Part shown: positions 1 through 9,301 of the stretch, piece after piece
How positions within the stretch are numbered: position 1 is the first letter of the stretch
Layout of the letters: every line of letters begins with the position of its first letter
Source of the DNA: Hymenobacter gummosus
GTDB lineage: Bacteria; Bacteroidota; Bacteroidia; Cytophagales; Hymenobacteraceae
Assembly (NCBI RefSeq): GCF_003970915.1
Contig: NZ_RXOF01000007.1
Location: 214,876-278,875, forward strand
DNA length: 64,000 bases
Direction: 5' to 3'
Translations under genes and position numbers: made by a program
Notes under the pieces: model-generated
Database searches by the model: none
Told to the model about the DNA's origin: nothing
The model's input: the letters and a program-made list of their open reading frames with translations, nothing else

Positions 1-75
1 TGTTTCATGGCGGATGGTGAGGTTGATTACATAGCAGATGTCAGATACTTCACCAACGGTTGCAAGCCCGCCTAG
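1..75 (+). CDS. possible C-terminal tail of a gene entering from the left
   Basis: Frame 1 is open from the first base to a TAG at 73-75 and encodes 24 residues ending GCKPA. If real, the gene converges on the MutS-like gene and overlaps its stop by four bases. The piece is less GC-rich than the rest of the window and uses ATA and AGA codons, which are rare here, so it may be chance. No family can be recognised from so short a tail. Confidence 0.3.
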   Translation, partial: CFMADGEVDYIADVRYFTNGCKPA

Positions 76-1904
76 TTTTTCTCCAGCTCAATCCCCATGA
101 GTTCCATGAGCTTACTGGCGTTGAACTCGCGGCAGAGACCGGGCGTGAGGCGGTAGTCGAAGCGAATTTCGTCGCCCACGATGTCGCTGTTGAAGCTGTA
201 GTTGGTCACGAAACCGGGCAGCTCCCGGGCCAGGTCGCCCAGCTCCAGATCGTGGGTGCTGACGAGGCCGCTGGCCGGGCGGCGGTGCAGCTGCCGGATG
301 AGGCCGCGGGCGCCGTCGTGCCGGTCGCGGGAGTTGGTGCCCTTCAGGATTTCGTCGAGCAGGAAAAACACCGGCTGGCCGGCTTCGGTCAGGTCCAGCA
401 GCTGGCGCAGGCGCTTCAGCTCGGCGTAGAACGAGGACGTGCTTTCGGCCAGGTTGTCCTGGGTGCGCATGGCCGTGAACAGCAGCATGGGCCCGATGCG
501 CAGCCGGGCGGCGCACACCGGGCCGCCGGCCAGGGCCAGCACGCCGTTGATGCCCACCGTGCGCAGGAAGGTGGTCTTGCCCGACATGTTGGAGCCCGTC
601 ACCAGCCCGGTGCGGCCGGGGCCGGTGGTGGCAAAGTCGTTGGCCACGCGGCCGGGGCTGAAGATGAGCGGGTGGGCCAGCTCCGCGGCTTCGTAGGTCA
701 GCGGCTCTTCCACCAACGCCGGCACGGCCCAGCCGGGGTTGGCGTATTGGGTAGCGGCGAGGCTGGTCAGGGCTTCGGTTTCGGCCACGGCCTCCAGCCA
801 GGGCTCCAGCCGCCCGCCAAGCTGCCCTTTCCACCGCTCCAGGCGCCACATCCAGAAAAAGTCCCACATCAGCAGGTTGTTGGCGAAGAAGCCGGCCAGG
901 GTGCTCCAGCGCAGGGAGAAATTCTGGGCAATGCGCGCCAGCCGCCCCACGTAGGCCGACGCCGGGGCGCCGTGGGCCAGCAGCACCGCGCGCAGCGCCG
1001 CCAGCCGCGGAGCCGTGCACGCCCGCGCTTCGAGGTGGCGCAGCTGGTCGCGGTAGGCGCGCAGCACGTCGTACATGTCCATGCAGCGCTCAAACACCGT
1101 GTCGCGCTGCTGGCGGAAGCGGTGGTTCAGCCCGTACATGAGGAGCAGGGGCACCGCGGGCAGCCAGCCCGATTCGCCGTCGAGCCAGAGCACCGTGCCG
1201 ACGATGCCCAGCGGGGGCAGCACCGCCAGCAAGGCCAGCAGCCAGCCGCGGCCCTGGTAGAAATCGGGCTCGTGCATCCAGGCCAGGAAAGGCCGCGGGT
1301 CGTCCGACTGCTTGGGAAAGTGCCGGGCCCGGGCCTGCCAGTTTTGGCGCCAGGCCACGTCGGGGGCCAGCTCGGCCACGGCCTGCTGCCGGGCCTGCAC
1401 CTCGGCCGGCGCGGCGGGGGCCTGCAGCCAGCCGGCCAGCTGGTCTTGCCCCAGGCGGGAGGTAGTGCGGCTCAGCAGCTGAAACAGGGAGTGCGGCCCG
1501 AACACGTCGAGGTCGGCGGTGTAGGGATGCTGCGGGTCGGCGTAGCGCTGGCCGGCATCGAAGCCCGCGAGCTTGCCGGCCAGGCGGTCCAGCTCCTCCT
1601 GGTTGATGCGGCGCAGCAGCTGGCGCTGGCGCAGCTCGTAGCCCACGCGCCCGTGCCAGCGCATTATGAGCATAAATACCGCGTAGCCCCCGAGCAGGCA
1701 GCCGACGCCGGCCAGGTTCAGGCTATGGCGAAACAGCCACCAGCTGCCCCCGGCCACCAGCAGCACCACGGCCAGCCGCAGCCAGGCTATGGCGCTGTGG
1801 CGGCCGGCAAAGTGCCGCTCCTCGGCGGCGTAGGTGGTCAGGTTATCGGTGAAGACTTCCGCCGGCGACACGGCCAGCGGGCGGATGGAATTGGCAACGG
1901 GCAT
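72..1904 (-). CDS. membrane-anchored MutS-like ATPase
   Basis: 610 aa. The C-terminal part is a MutS domain V ATPase: Walker A GSNMSGKTT at about 437-445, Walker B FFLLDE at about 513-518, and an STHDLE switch near 549. The N-terminal mismatch-recognition domain of classical MutS is absent. Instead there are hydrophobic stretches at about 38-80 and 218-258 that look like transmembrane helices. This architecture matches the MutS-related membrane proteins common in Bacteroidota; a role in mismatch repair is not shown. The start is an ATG only 16 bp after the stop of the upstream exported-protein gene, so the two are probably co-transcribed. ATPase assignment is secure; the biological role is unknown. 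Confidence 0.85.
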   Translation of the reverse strand: MPVANSIRPLAVSPAEVFTDNLTTYAAEERHFAGRHSAIAWLRLAVVLLVAGGSWWLFRHSLNLAGVGCLLGGYAVFMLIMRWHGRVGYELRQRQLLRRINQEELDRLAGKLAGFDAGQRYADPQHPYTADLDVFGPHSLFQLLSRTTSRLGQDQLAGWLQAPAAPAEVQARQQAVAELAPDVAWRQNWQARARHFPKQSDDPRPFLAWMHEPDFYQGRGWLLALLAVLPPLGIVGTVLWLDGESGWLPAVPLLLMYGLNHRFRQQRDTVFERCMDMYDVLRAYRDQLRHLEARACTAPRLAALRAVLLAHGAPASAYVGRLARIAQNFSLRWSTLAGFFANNLLMWDFFWMWRLERWKGQLGGRLEPWLEAVAETEALTSLAATQYANPGWAVPALVEEPLTYEAAELAHPLIFSPGRVANDFATTGPGRTGLVTGSNMSGKTTFLRTVGINGVLALAGGPVCAARLRIGPMLLFTAMRTQDNLAESTSSFYAELKRLRQLLDLTEAGQPVFFLLDEILKGTNSRDRHDGARGLIRQLHRRPASGLVSTHDLELGDLARELPGFVTNYSFNSDIVGDEIRFDYRLTPGLCREFNASKLMELMGIELEKN

Positions 1905-1920
1905 GGGGCAAAGAAAGCAG

Positions 1921-3093
1921 CTAGCGGCCGGAGACGACCGGCCGGGCCAGCCGCCGCAAGGGACTCCCGGGTTCCAGGTAGGGCTGCAGCTCGGCCAGGG
2001 TGAGCGTGGGCGTGAAGGCCCCGTTCCAGTTTTTGAACATGAAGTGCGACATGCCCTCGTACTCCACCTGGTACGTCAGGGCCACGGCGTCTGCCAGCAG
2101 CATGAGGTCGGCTGCCGCGGCTTTGTCCAGCGTAACGTGCTGCTGGCGCAGCCCTGCCAGGTCCTCGTCCATAAGTCCGTTGCTGAAGTCCCGGACATTG
2201 GTTTTCAGGTACTCGCGGATCTGGCGCTGCAAGGAACTGTCGCAGGCGGCCACGAACCGGCTCATCAGCTCCGGGCGGATTTCGTCGGGGAGGCTGAGGC
2301 CGCGGCCGGTGCGCAAATCGAGGGTGGCGTACTGCACGCGGCCGGTGACGTTGGCGCCTACCATTTCGTCGTACCAGTTCAGGCTCAGCAGGCCGAAGCC
2401 GTTGTAGGTCACGGTGTAGTTGTCGGGGCCGCCGTAGCCGCCCGATTCGCCGCGCTGGTGCTCGGCCCGCACCTGCTGCAGCTCGGCCCGCGTCATGCCG
2501 CCCGTCACGTATTCGAGGGTAAACCAGTCGCGCAGCTGCCTGGTCACGGCCGCATCGGGCACCGTCACCACGGGCACTTTATACTCCCCCAGCTCGGTAC
2601 GGTAGCTGATGCGGGCGGCCTCGAACGGTGCCTCGGCCACCGCCTGGTAGGGGCGCAGGGTCACGGGCAGGCTGCGGCGGCCCTTGGCGTCGCGCCAGGA
2701 GCCCTGCAGGGTGCCGTCGGCGGCGGGCTGGAGCGTGAACGAGCCGGTGGCCGGAGCCTTGGCGCCCGCGGCGGCCGTTTCTGATTCGCGCAGCAGCCAG
2801 GCGCCCGTGGCCGTGCGGCGGCCGCGCAGCTGCAGCTCCCCGCCGCGGCGCAGGTAGTAGTAGCTGCCCGCCCAGGCGGTGTCGCCGGGCAGGGCGCGCA
2901 GGCGCAGCCACACGGCGTACTCGCCGACGGTACCGGCGTAGAGCTGCGGCGCGGTGGGTGGAGCAGGTGCGGCAAGGCCCCGGCCGCTCAGGGCCAGCAG
3001 TAGTACCAGAGCCGCCCAAAAGCCTCTCCTCTGCTGGAAACAGCAAAGGATGGAGTCGAAGAGCGGTACACTCAACAAATGCAGTAAAAACAC
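1921..3093 (-). CDS. exported protein of unknown function
   Basis: 390 aa. The only start that keeps the N-terminal hydrophobic segment is a non-ATG codon (GTG at 3093; TTG codons follow six and seven residues in). Residues about 25-42 form a signal-peptide-like core ending GLAAPAP. The body has a beta-rich lipocalin-like first half (YAGTVGEYAVWLRLR, then a WxG-type strand) and a second half resembling DUF3298/RsiV-like extracellular domains (TYNGFGLLSLN, ATLDLRTGRGLSLPD, DEDLAGL). It is the first gene of a likely two-gene operon with the MutS-like ATPase. I do not recognise a specific function. Confidence 0.7.
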   Translation of the reverse strand: MFLLHLLSVPLFDSILCCFQQRRGFWAALVLLLALSGRGLAAPAPPTAPQLYAGTVGEYAVWLRLRALPGDTAWAGSYYYLRRGGELQLRGRRTATGAWLLRESETAAAGAKAPATGSFTLQPAADGTLQGSWRDAKGRRSLPVTLRPYQAVAEAPFEAARISYRTELGEYKVPVVTVPDAAVTRQLRDWFTLEYVTGGMTRAELQQVRAEHQRGESGGYGGPDNYTVTYNGFGLLSLNWYDEMVGANVTGRVQYATLDLRTGRGLSLPDEIRPELMSRFVAACDSSLQRQIREYLKTNVRDFSNGLMDEDLAGLRQQHVTLDKAAAADLMLLADAVALTYQVEYEGMSHFMFKNWNGAFTPTLTLAELQPYLEPGSPLRRLARPVVSGR

Positions 3094-3170
3094 GACAGTA
3101 AGGGCAAAGCAGACATAAAGTTACTCCTCTCCTGCGTGCACCGGGCTTGCGCTGTTCACACAGGCCCGAA

Positions 3171-3325
3171 AACCCAGCGCGTCAGTGGCCACTGACGCGC
3201 TGGAAGAAAAATCTGAAAGTGTCAACGCTCACTGACGCGCTGAGAAAAAAAATTAGGAACGTCAGCGGTTGCTGACGTTCCAGGAAAAAAAGTCTAGCGC
3301 GTCAGCAGCTGTCAGCTGGCTCCGC
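3171..3325 (-). terminator. tandem array of four 40-bp hairpin/T-tract units
   Basis: Four units begin with GTCA at exactly 3181, 3221, 3261 and 3301. Unit 1 forms a perfect 30-bp palindrome (3174-3203). Unit 3 has 11-bp perfect arms with a GGTT loop (3256-3281). Units 2 and 4 are degraded. Between units lie A-tracts on the plus strand, so on the minus strand each stem is followed by a T-run, as in an intrinsic terminator. The array begins about 25 bp past the stop of the FAD/Rieske gene, which reads toward it. Confidence 0.8.
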
Positions 3326-3350
3326 TTGCCTCGGTAATAGCGCAGCCCGA

Positions 3351-4907
3351 TTACTCCGTTTTCGCCAGGCCGCGGTCGGCGGGGCCGTTTACCAGCTCGC
3401 CGTAGGCCGTGAAGCGGGAGCCGTGGCAGGGACAGTCCCAGCTTTTCTCGCCGTCGTTCCAGTGCACCACGCAGCCCAGGTGCGGGCAGATGGCCGAGCA
3501 CTCGTGCGTCTTGCCGGTGGGGTCGCGGTACACCGCTACTTTGCTCAGGCCGCGGCGCAGCACCGCGCCGGTACCGGGCTCAATGGCGTCGGCGCTGCTC
3601 ACGTCGCCGCCGGTCAGCAGGTCGGTGTATTCGGCGGCCACGTTCAGGTTTTCCTTCACGAACTCCAGCACCGACGAGGGGTGCGCCGTCACGCGGCCGG
3701 GGTCGTAGAGCCGGGCCCAGGGGTTGTCGCGGCCCAGGATGAGGTCCGTCACCAGCATGGCCCCGAGCGTGCTATGCGTCATGCCGTGGCCCGAGTCGCC
3801 GGTGATGATGAAGATGTTGTCGGCGTCGAGCGGGTTGCGGCCGGCGTAGCCCAGCGAATCGACGGGCTCCATGACCTGGCCCGACCAGCGGTACTCCAGT
3901 TGCTGCGCGGCGGGGAAATTGTCGCGCGTCCACTCTTCCAGGCAGCGAAACCGCTCCTCGTAGTTTGATTCCTGCCCGGTTTTGTGGTCCTCGCCGCCCA
4001 CGATGAGCAGGTCGTAGGCGTCGCCGCTGGGGGCGGGCTCGTGCACCTGCTGCAGGCGGATGTAGTGGTAGGGGTCGGGCGTATCCCAGTACAGGGCCTT
4101 GCTCACCGCGCCTTTCGGCACGCGGAAGGCCAGGGCGTAGGTGCGGTACGGGGCCTGCTTGGTGTGCATCACCACCCGGTCGTTGAAGGGCGTGTTGGTG
4201 GCCACCACGATGTGGCGGGCCTGCACCTCGTGGCCGCTGTCCGTCACCACGCGGGTGTGGCTGCCGCTGTGCACTTCCTTGGCGCGGGTGTGGGTAAAGA
4301 TGCGCCCGCCACCGCGCACAATGGCCGCGGCCAGCCCCCCGGCGTAGCGCACCGGGTGAAACTGCCCCTGGTTCGGAAAGCGCAGGCAGGGCCCCGCGTG
4401 AAAGCCCTTGGTGGGCGAGTCGGGCAGGCGCTCCACCTCCGTGAGGCCGGCGCGGTGGGCGGCCTGCAGCTCGTCGTCCAGCTCCTGCGGGTCACCGTCT
4501 TTGGGCAGAAACAGGTAGCCGTCGAGCCGCTCGAAGTCGCACTGGATATTCTCCGCCTCGGCAATGGCCTCAATCCGGTCGATGGCAGCGCCGTGGCTCT
4601 GGGCCGCCAGCCGGGCGCCGTCCTTGCCGAACAGCTTTTCCAGGTGGTAGTACCGGTCGTCGAGGGCGTTGGAGAGGTGGGCGGTGGTGCGGCCCGTTTC
4701 GCCCGACAGGATTTCGCCGTCTTCGAGCACCACCACGCGCCGGCCTTCGCGCGTGAGCAGGTAGGCCGTGGTCAGCCCCGCCAGCCCGGCCCCGATGACG
4801 ACCACGTCGGCTTCGGTGTTTTCGGTGAGGGCGGCAAAGCCGGGGCGCTCGGCCGTAGCCAGCCAGGAAGTGTTGTGGGCGCCGGAAGTTTGGTCGGGAG
4901 TCTGCAT
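3351..4907 (-). CDS. FAD-dependent oxidoreductase fused to a Rieske 2Fe-2S domain
   Basis: 518 aa. An N-terminal DAO/glycine-oxidase-like fold has the dinucleotide motif GAGLAG at 39-44 and an FAD-binding HLSNALDDRY region. The last ~60 residues are a Rieske domain with CPHLGC (ligands C474, H476) and CPCHGS (ligands C492, H495). The same architecture is known in YhfW-type proteins of Bacillus and in many soil bacteria, where the flavin presumably passes electrons to the iron-sulfur centre; the substrate is unknown. No signal peptide is seen, so it is probably cytoplasmic. It stands alone, with the tandem terminator array immediately downstream. Confidence 0.9.
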   Translation of the reverse strand: MQTPDQTSGAHNTSWLATAERPGFAALTENTEADVVVIGAGLAGLTTAYLLTREGRRVVVLEDGEILSGETGRTTAHLSNALDDRYYHLEKLFGKDGARLAAQSHGAAIDRIEAIAEAENIQCDFERLDGYLFLPKDGDPQELDDELQAAHRAGLTEVERLPDSPTKGFHAGPCLRFPNQGQFHPVRYAGGLAAAIVRGGGRIFTHTRAKEVHSGSHTRVVTDSGHEVQARHIVVATNTPFNDRVVMHTKQAPYRTYALAFRVPKGAVSKALYWDTPDPYHYIRLQQVHEPAPSGDAYDLLIVGGEDHKTGQESNYEERFRCLEEWTRDNFPAAQQLEYRWSGQVMEPVDSLGYAGRNPLDADNIFIITGDSGHGMTHSTLGAMLVTDLILGRDNPWARLYDPGRVTAHPSSVLEFVKENLNVAAEYTDLLTGGDVSSADAIEPGTGAVLRRGLSKVAVYRDPTGKTHECSAICPHLGCVVHWNDGEKSWDCPCHGSRFTAYGELVNGPADRGLAKTE

Positions 4908-5005
4908 AGGGCCGCGTCGGGAAGGTTGGTGAACGGCTTTTGCTTACGCCCCGCGGCCCGCCAGGATATAGCCGAGCTTGCCGCCTGCCCCCGGCAGCCC
5001 CGCCC

Positions 5006-8000
5006 CTACCCGCCCGGCCCGGCCGCCGCACCGGCCGCCGTTTCGGGCCCCAGCGGCAGCTCAATGCTGATGGTGGTGCCCAGCCCGGGCATGGAGCGGA
5101 TGGTGAGCTGCCCGGCCAGCAGCCCCACGCGGTTGCGGATGCCGGCCAGCCCGATGCCGCTGCGCTTGCGGGTAGCCGTTTCCACGTCGAAGCCGGAGCC
5201 GTCGTCTTCCACGCTCACGTGCAGGGCGTGCGCGTCCTGCTGCTCCACGTAGATAAACGCCTCGCGGGCCTGGGCGTGCTTGATGACGTTGTTGAGCAGC
5301 TCCTGCACGATGCGGTACACGGCCGTTTCGAGCAGGCGCGGCAGCGCGCTGGGCAGCTCGCCCACGTTCAGGTGCACGGCCAGGTTTTGCTTCGGAATGC
5401 GCTTGCACAGCTCCTCCAAAGCGGTTTTCAGGCCGAAATCCTCCAGGATGTTGGGCGTCAGCTCGAAGGAAATGGTGCGTGTGGATTTGATGGCCTCGTT
5501 GAGCAGGCCCAGGGCCGCCATGCGGTGCGTCTCGTCGACGGGCTGGTTGTAGAGGTGGAGCTTGGCCGCGTACAGCAGCTGGCCCACGCCGTTGTGCAGG
5601 GCCTCGGCAATGCGCTTCCGCTCGTCTTCCTGGGTGTGCATGATGGCGCTGAGCACTTCCTTCTCGCGCTGCAGCCGGGCCTGGGTGGCTTCCTCCATCA
5701 GGCGGTTGCGCTCGGTCACGTCGCGAATCACGCCTAATACCCCGGCCACCTCGCCCTGGGCGTTGCGCAGGGGTACAAAGGCCGCGTCGAACACGCCCTC
5801 CCGGCGGCTGAAGGGGACGTTGTAGTAGGTCTGCGACTCCCCGGCCAGGGCGCGGCCCATAATGTCGCGGTTGCGCGGAATGGCCACCAGGGGCAGCGCC
5901 TCGAAAATGGGCTTGCCATACACGTCCTGGCGCTCCACCAGCAGGTACTGCTCCATCAGGTAGTTCCACTCCGTCACGCGCAGCTCCGCGTCGAAGGCCA
6001 TGATACCCTCCTGAATGTTGGATACCAGCCCCTGCAGAAAGGTCGCGTCGGCGGCCAGCTTGGCGTTGGCGCGGTGCGTCTCGGTCACGTCGATGCCGAA
6101 GATGATGCCGCACTGCTTTTCCTCGTCGAAGAAGCCGTAGTTCTGGAAGTAGGTCTGCTCGGCGGCGCGGTAGGCCGGCTCGCTCAGAAACCGGACTTCT
6201 TCGCCCTGCAGCAGCCGCTCGAGGTGGTCGGCAATCTGCGGCTGCACCTCAAACACGTTGGCGCCCACGATGGCATTGTCGGTCAGGCCCAGGCCGCGCA
6301 GCCCGGCCCCCACGACCTGCTCGATGGTGCCGTCCTTGGCCACGCGGGAAAGCACCACCGGAATGGTGCTCAGGATGTGGTCGAGCAGGCGGTTTTTGGC
6401 GCTAAGCTCCTCCTGGGCCTGGCGGCGCTCGGTCACGTCGCGCACGAGGCCGGCCAGGCGCTGGGGTTTGCCGGCCTCGTCGTACTGCACCTGCCCGCTG
6501 GCGGCCACGTGGCGCACCGTGCCGTCGGGCCACACGATGCGGTGCTGCAGCTCGAAGGGCAACCCGTCGCGGATGCTGGTGGTCAGCGCCTCGGTTACGG
6601 CCTGGGCATCGGCCGGGTGCACGGCCCCGCGGATGACGTCGAAGCTCCGGCGGCGGTCCTCGTAGGGGCGGCCGAAAATGGCCTGGGTCCGCTCGTCCCA
6701 GTACAGCTCGTCGCCCTCGAAGCTCCACTCAAACACGCCGGTGTGCGTCGAGAGCAGGGCCAGGCGCAGGCGCTCCTCGCTTTCGCGCAGGCGCAGGTTG
6801 GCCCGCCGAAATTCGGTGATGTCGCGCACCACGCCGGCCACGCGGGCGGGCTGGCCGCGCTCGTCGTAGAGGGCCTGCCCGCTGACGCGCACGTAGCGCA
6901 GCTCGGCCGCGGGCGGGCGCAGCAGCCGCAGGTGCAGCGAGAAGGCCAGGTGATTTTGCAGGCTCAGCTCCAGCTGCTCGGCCAGGCCGGGCACGTCGTC
7001 GGGGTGGAGCAGGGCGCTGAGCGCATCGATGTGGTAGCGGCCGGCGCCGGCCAGGCCAAAGATTTCGGCGGTACGGGCATCGAGCTCCACCTCATCGGCC
7101 TGGGGCTCCCAGAGGCCCACGCCCATGTTGGCCGCGCCCAGGGCCGTGCGCAGCTGCTCCTCGCTTTCGCGCAGGCGCTGCTCGGCCAGGTGGCTGTGGG
7201 TCACGTCGCGCAGCACGCCGCTCATGCGCACGGGCTGGCCCGCCTCGTCGCGCATGAGCTGCCCGTTGGCGCACACGTAGCGCAGGGTGCCGTCGGGGTG
7301 CTGCACGCGCACTTCCACGTCGAGGGGGGCGTCGCCGGCGGCGGCGCCCTGCAGGGCGGTGGCGGCCAGCTCCCGGTCGGGCGGGTACACCACGGCCATC
7401 AGCTCCTCGAAGCGCAGCTCGGCGCCTTCCGGGGGCAGGCCAAACATGCGCCGGGCCCGCTCGTCGACGTAGAACAGCTGGGTGTCGAAGTTCCAGATGC
7501 CGATGCCCATGTCGGCGGCCCGGATGGCGGTTTTCAGGCGGGCTTCGCTTTCCTGCAGGCGCAGGGCGGCCTGCTTTTTATCGGTTACGTCGCGCAGCAC
7601 GCCGCTCATGCTCAGGGCCTGGCCGTCGGCGTCGTAGCGCACCTGCCCGCTCGATACCACGTAGCGCACCGAGCCGTCGGGCCACACCACGCGCTGGTCC
7701 ATGTCGACGGGCAGGTGCTCGGCCACGGAGCGTTGCAGGGAGGCTTCCACCCGCGCCCGGTCGTCGGGGTGCAGCAGCTGGCGCACGTCGGGGAAGGTGA
7801 GCGGGGGCCCTTCGGCGGGCAGGCCGAACATAGGCCGGGCGCGCGAATCCAGAAACACCTCGTCGGTGACGAAATTCCACTGGGCCACGCCCATGTCGGC
7901 CGCATCGAGGGCGGTGCGCAGGCGGGTTTCGCTTTCCTGCACGAGCTGCTCGGCGCGGCGGCGCTCGGTCACGTCGCGCCAGCAGACGTGGGTGAGCAGG

Positions 8001-9301
8001 GGCTGGCCGGGCAGGTCGATGGGCGTGAGCACGGCCTCAATCCAGATTTCCTCGCCCGAAAAGCGGTGCATGAGCGCCTCGCAGCGCAGGGAGCCTTCGC
8101 GCCGGGCGGTTTCCACGTTCTGGGCAAACCACTCGCGGGTGCGCTTGCCGTTGGGCTGCACCTCGGGGGTACACACGTCGGCGGGCTGGCCGATGAGCTG
8201 CGCCGGCCGCTCGGCCCCGATGAGGCGCAGGGCGGCCGCGTTGGCGTCGACGTAGCGGCCGTCCTGCTGCAGCAGCATGCCGTCGGAGCTTTGCTCAAAC
8301 ACGGTGCGGAAGCGCTGCTCACTTTCGCGCAGGCGCTGGTCGAGGCGCTTCTGCTCGGTGATGTCGCGCCAGACGGCGTGCAGCAGCACCTCCTCGCGCA
8401 CGCGCACCAGCGTCAGCACGATTTCCTGCCACATTTCCTCGCCCGTGAAGCGGTGCCGCCGCCACTCGAAGCGGTGGGAGCCGCGCAGCCGGGCCGCCTC
8501 CACGTTGCGGAGCAGGTGCTGGGCCGAGAGCGTGCCGTCGGGCTGGCGCTCGGGCGTGAGCAGCAGGGCCGGCTGGCCTACCAGCTGCTCGCGCCGCTCG
8601 GCCCCGAGCATGGCCAGGGCGGCGCGGTTGCAGTCGATGATGGTGTAGTCGCGCAGGAGCACGGCCGCGTCGGCGGTTTCTTCGAACAGCGTGCGAAATT
8701 TCTGCTCGCTGGCGGACAGGGCCTCGCTGGCGCGGCGGCGGGCGGTGTCGTCGGTGAGGGCGAGGCGGCAGCGGGCCTCGCCCATCTCGTGGTGCAGGCG
8801 CACGCCTTCCAGCAGGGCAAAAAACTCGCTGCCGTCGGGGCGCTGCATTTCCAGCTCGCAGGTTTGCCGCTCGGTGGTGGTCAGCACCCGCTGCAGAAAG
8901 GCGTAGAAGTGGCTGCGCTCCTCGCCCGCGGGCACAAACTGCGCAAACCGCTTGCCCAGCACGTGCCCGCGGGGCGTACCCAGCAATTGGCCGCCGCGCA
9001 GGTTGAGCTGCTGCACGATGCCTTGCGCGTCGAGGGTGCAGTAGCCCACCGGGGCAAACTCGAACAGGTCGACGTAGTTCTGGTAGAACGTCTCGCGCTC
9101 CACCTGCACGCTGAGCAGCTCCTCGTACTGCATTTCCAGCTCAATCTGGTGCACCTGCAGCTCCTGCACCAGCCGGCGCACGTCGGCGGGCGTGAGGTTG
9201 TCGATGCTGGCCGTTACCAGGCCGCGGCGCTGCTCGGCTTTGGTGCGCAGCTCAGCCATGCGGCGCCGCGCCGCATCGTGTTCGTCCGGGGTCTGCTCCA
9301 T
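5006..9301 (-). CDS. nine-PAS sensor histidine kinase (HisKA_3 type)
   Basis: 1431 aa, no transmembrane segment. I count nine PAS-type modules from about residue 75 to 1190; four central ones share a near-identical plan (xLRTALxAADMGV, FGLP, HPDD, PDGxxRYV, GVLRDVT) and look like tandem duplicates. The kinase core is of the NarX/DegS kind: ERKRIAEALHNG with phospho-acceptor H1236, N-box NN at 1337-1338, DDGSGF at about 1366-1371, and GIGLAGIRNRV. Such kinases normally pair with LuxR-type regulators; one lies at 14646-15296. The gene follows the CheB-CheR-PAS gene in the same direction, across a 386-bp gap holding a repeat. The ligand is unknown; PAS domains might bind haem, flavin or small molecules. 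Confidence 0.92.
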   Translation of the reverse strand: MEQTPDEHDAARRRMAELRTKAEQRRGLVTASIDNLTPADVRRLVQELQVHQIELEMQYEELLSVQVERETFYQNYVDLFEFAPVGYCTLDAQGIVQQLNLRGGQLLGTPRGHVLGKRFAQFVPAGEERSHFYAFLQRVLTTTERQTCELEMQRPDGSEFFALLEGVRLHHEMGEARCRLALTDDTARRRASEALSASEQKFRTLFEETADAAVLLRDYTIIDCNRAALAMLGAERREQLVGQPALLLTPERQPDGTLSAQHLLRNVEAARLRGSHRFEWRRHRFTGEEMWQEIVLTLVRVREEVLLHAVWRDITEQKRLDQRLRESEQRFRTVFEQSSDGMLLQQDGRYVDANAAALRLIGAERPAQLIGQPADVCTPEVQPNGKRTREWFAQNVETARREGSLRCEALMHRFSGEEIWIEAVLTPIDLPGQPLLTHVCWRDVTERRRAEQLVQESETRLRTALDAADMGVAQWNFVTDEVFLDSRARPMFGLPAEGPPLTFPDVRQLLHPDDRARVEASLQRSVAEHLPVDMDQRVVWPDGSVRYVVSSGQVRYDADGQALSMSGVLRDVTDKKQAALRLQESEARLKTAIRAADMGIGIWNFDTQLFYVDERARRMFGLPPEGAELRFEELMAVVYPPDRELAATALQGAAAGDAPLDVEVRVQHPDGTLRYVCANGQLMRDEAGQPVRMSGVLRDVTHSHLAEQRLRESEEQLRTALGAANMGVGLWEPQADEVELDARTAEIFGLAGAGRYHIDALSALLHPDDVPGLAEQLELSLQNHLAFSLHLRLLRPPAAELRYVRVSGQALYDERGQPARVAGVVRDITEFRRANLRLRESEERLRLALLSTHTGVFEWSFEGDELYWDERTQAIFGRPYEDRRRSFDVIRGAVHPADAQAVTEALTTSIRDGLPFELQHRIVWPDGTVRHVAASGQVQYDEAGKPQRLAGLVRDVTERRQAQEELSAKNRLLDHILSTIPVVLSRVAKDGTIEQVVGAGLRGLGLTDNAIVGANVFEVQPQIADHLERLLQGEEVRFLSEPAYRAAEQTYFQNYGFFDEEKQCGIIFGIDVTETHRANAKLAADATFLQGLVSNIQEGIMAFDAELRVTEWNYLMEQYLLVERQDVYGKPIFEALPLVAIPRNRDIMGRALAGESQTYYNVPFSRREGVFDAAFVPLRNAQGEVAGVLGVIRDVTERNRLMEEATQARLQREKEVLSAIMHTQEDERKRIAEALHNGVGQLLYAAKLHLYNQPVDETHRMAALGLLNEAIKSTRTISFELTPNILEDFGLKTALEELCKRIPKQNLAVHLNVGELPSALPRLLETAVYRIVQELLNNVIKHAQAREAFIYVEQQDAHALHVSVEDDGSGFDVETATRKRSGIGLAGIRNRVGLLAGQLTIRSMPGLGTTISIELPLGPETAAGAAAGPGG

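Noticed and set aside
60-2003. Long open frames on the strand opposite real genes (for example 60-2003, 6074-9364, 9751-12492, 29313-32378, 53513-56809)
   Set aside because: They mirror well-recognised genes, have Gly/Ala/His/Arg-rich low-complexity translations typical of GC-rich shadow frames, and match no family.
3262-3501. Small frame crossing the terminator array and the Rieske domain end
   Set aside because: It is a shifted frame of the Rieske coding sequence plus hairpin DNA, with no independent support.
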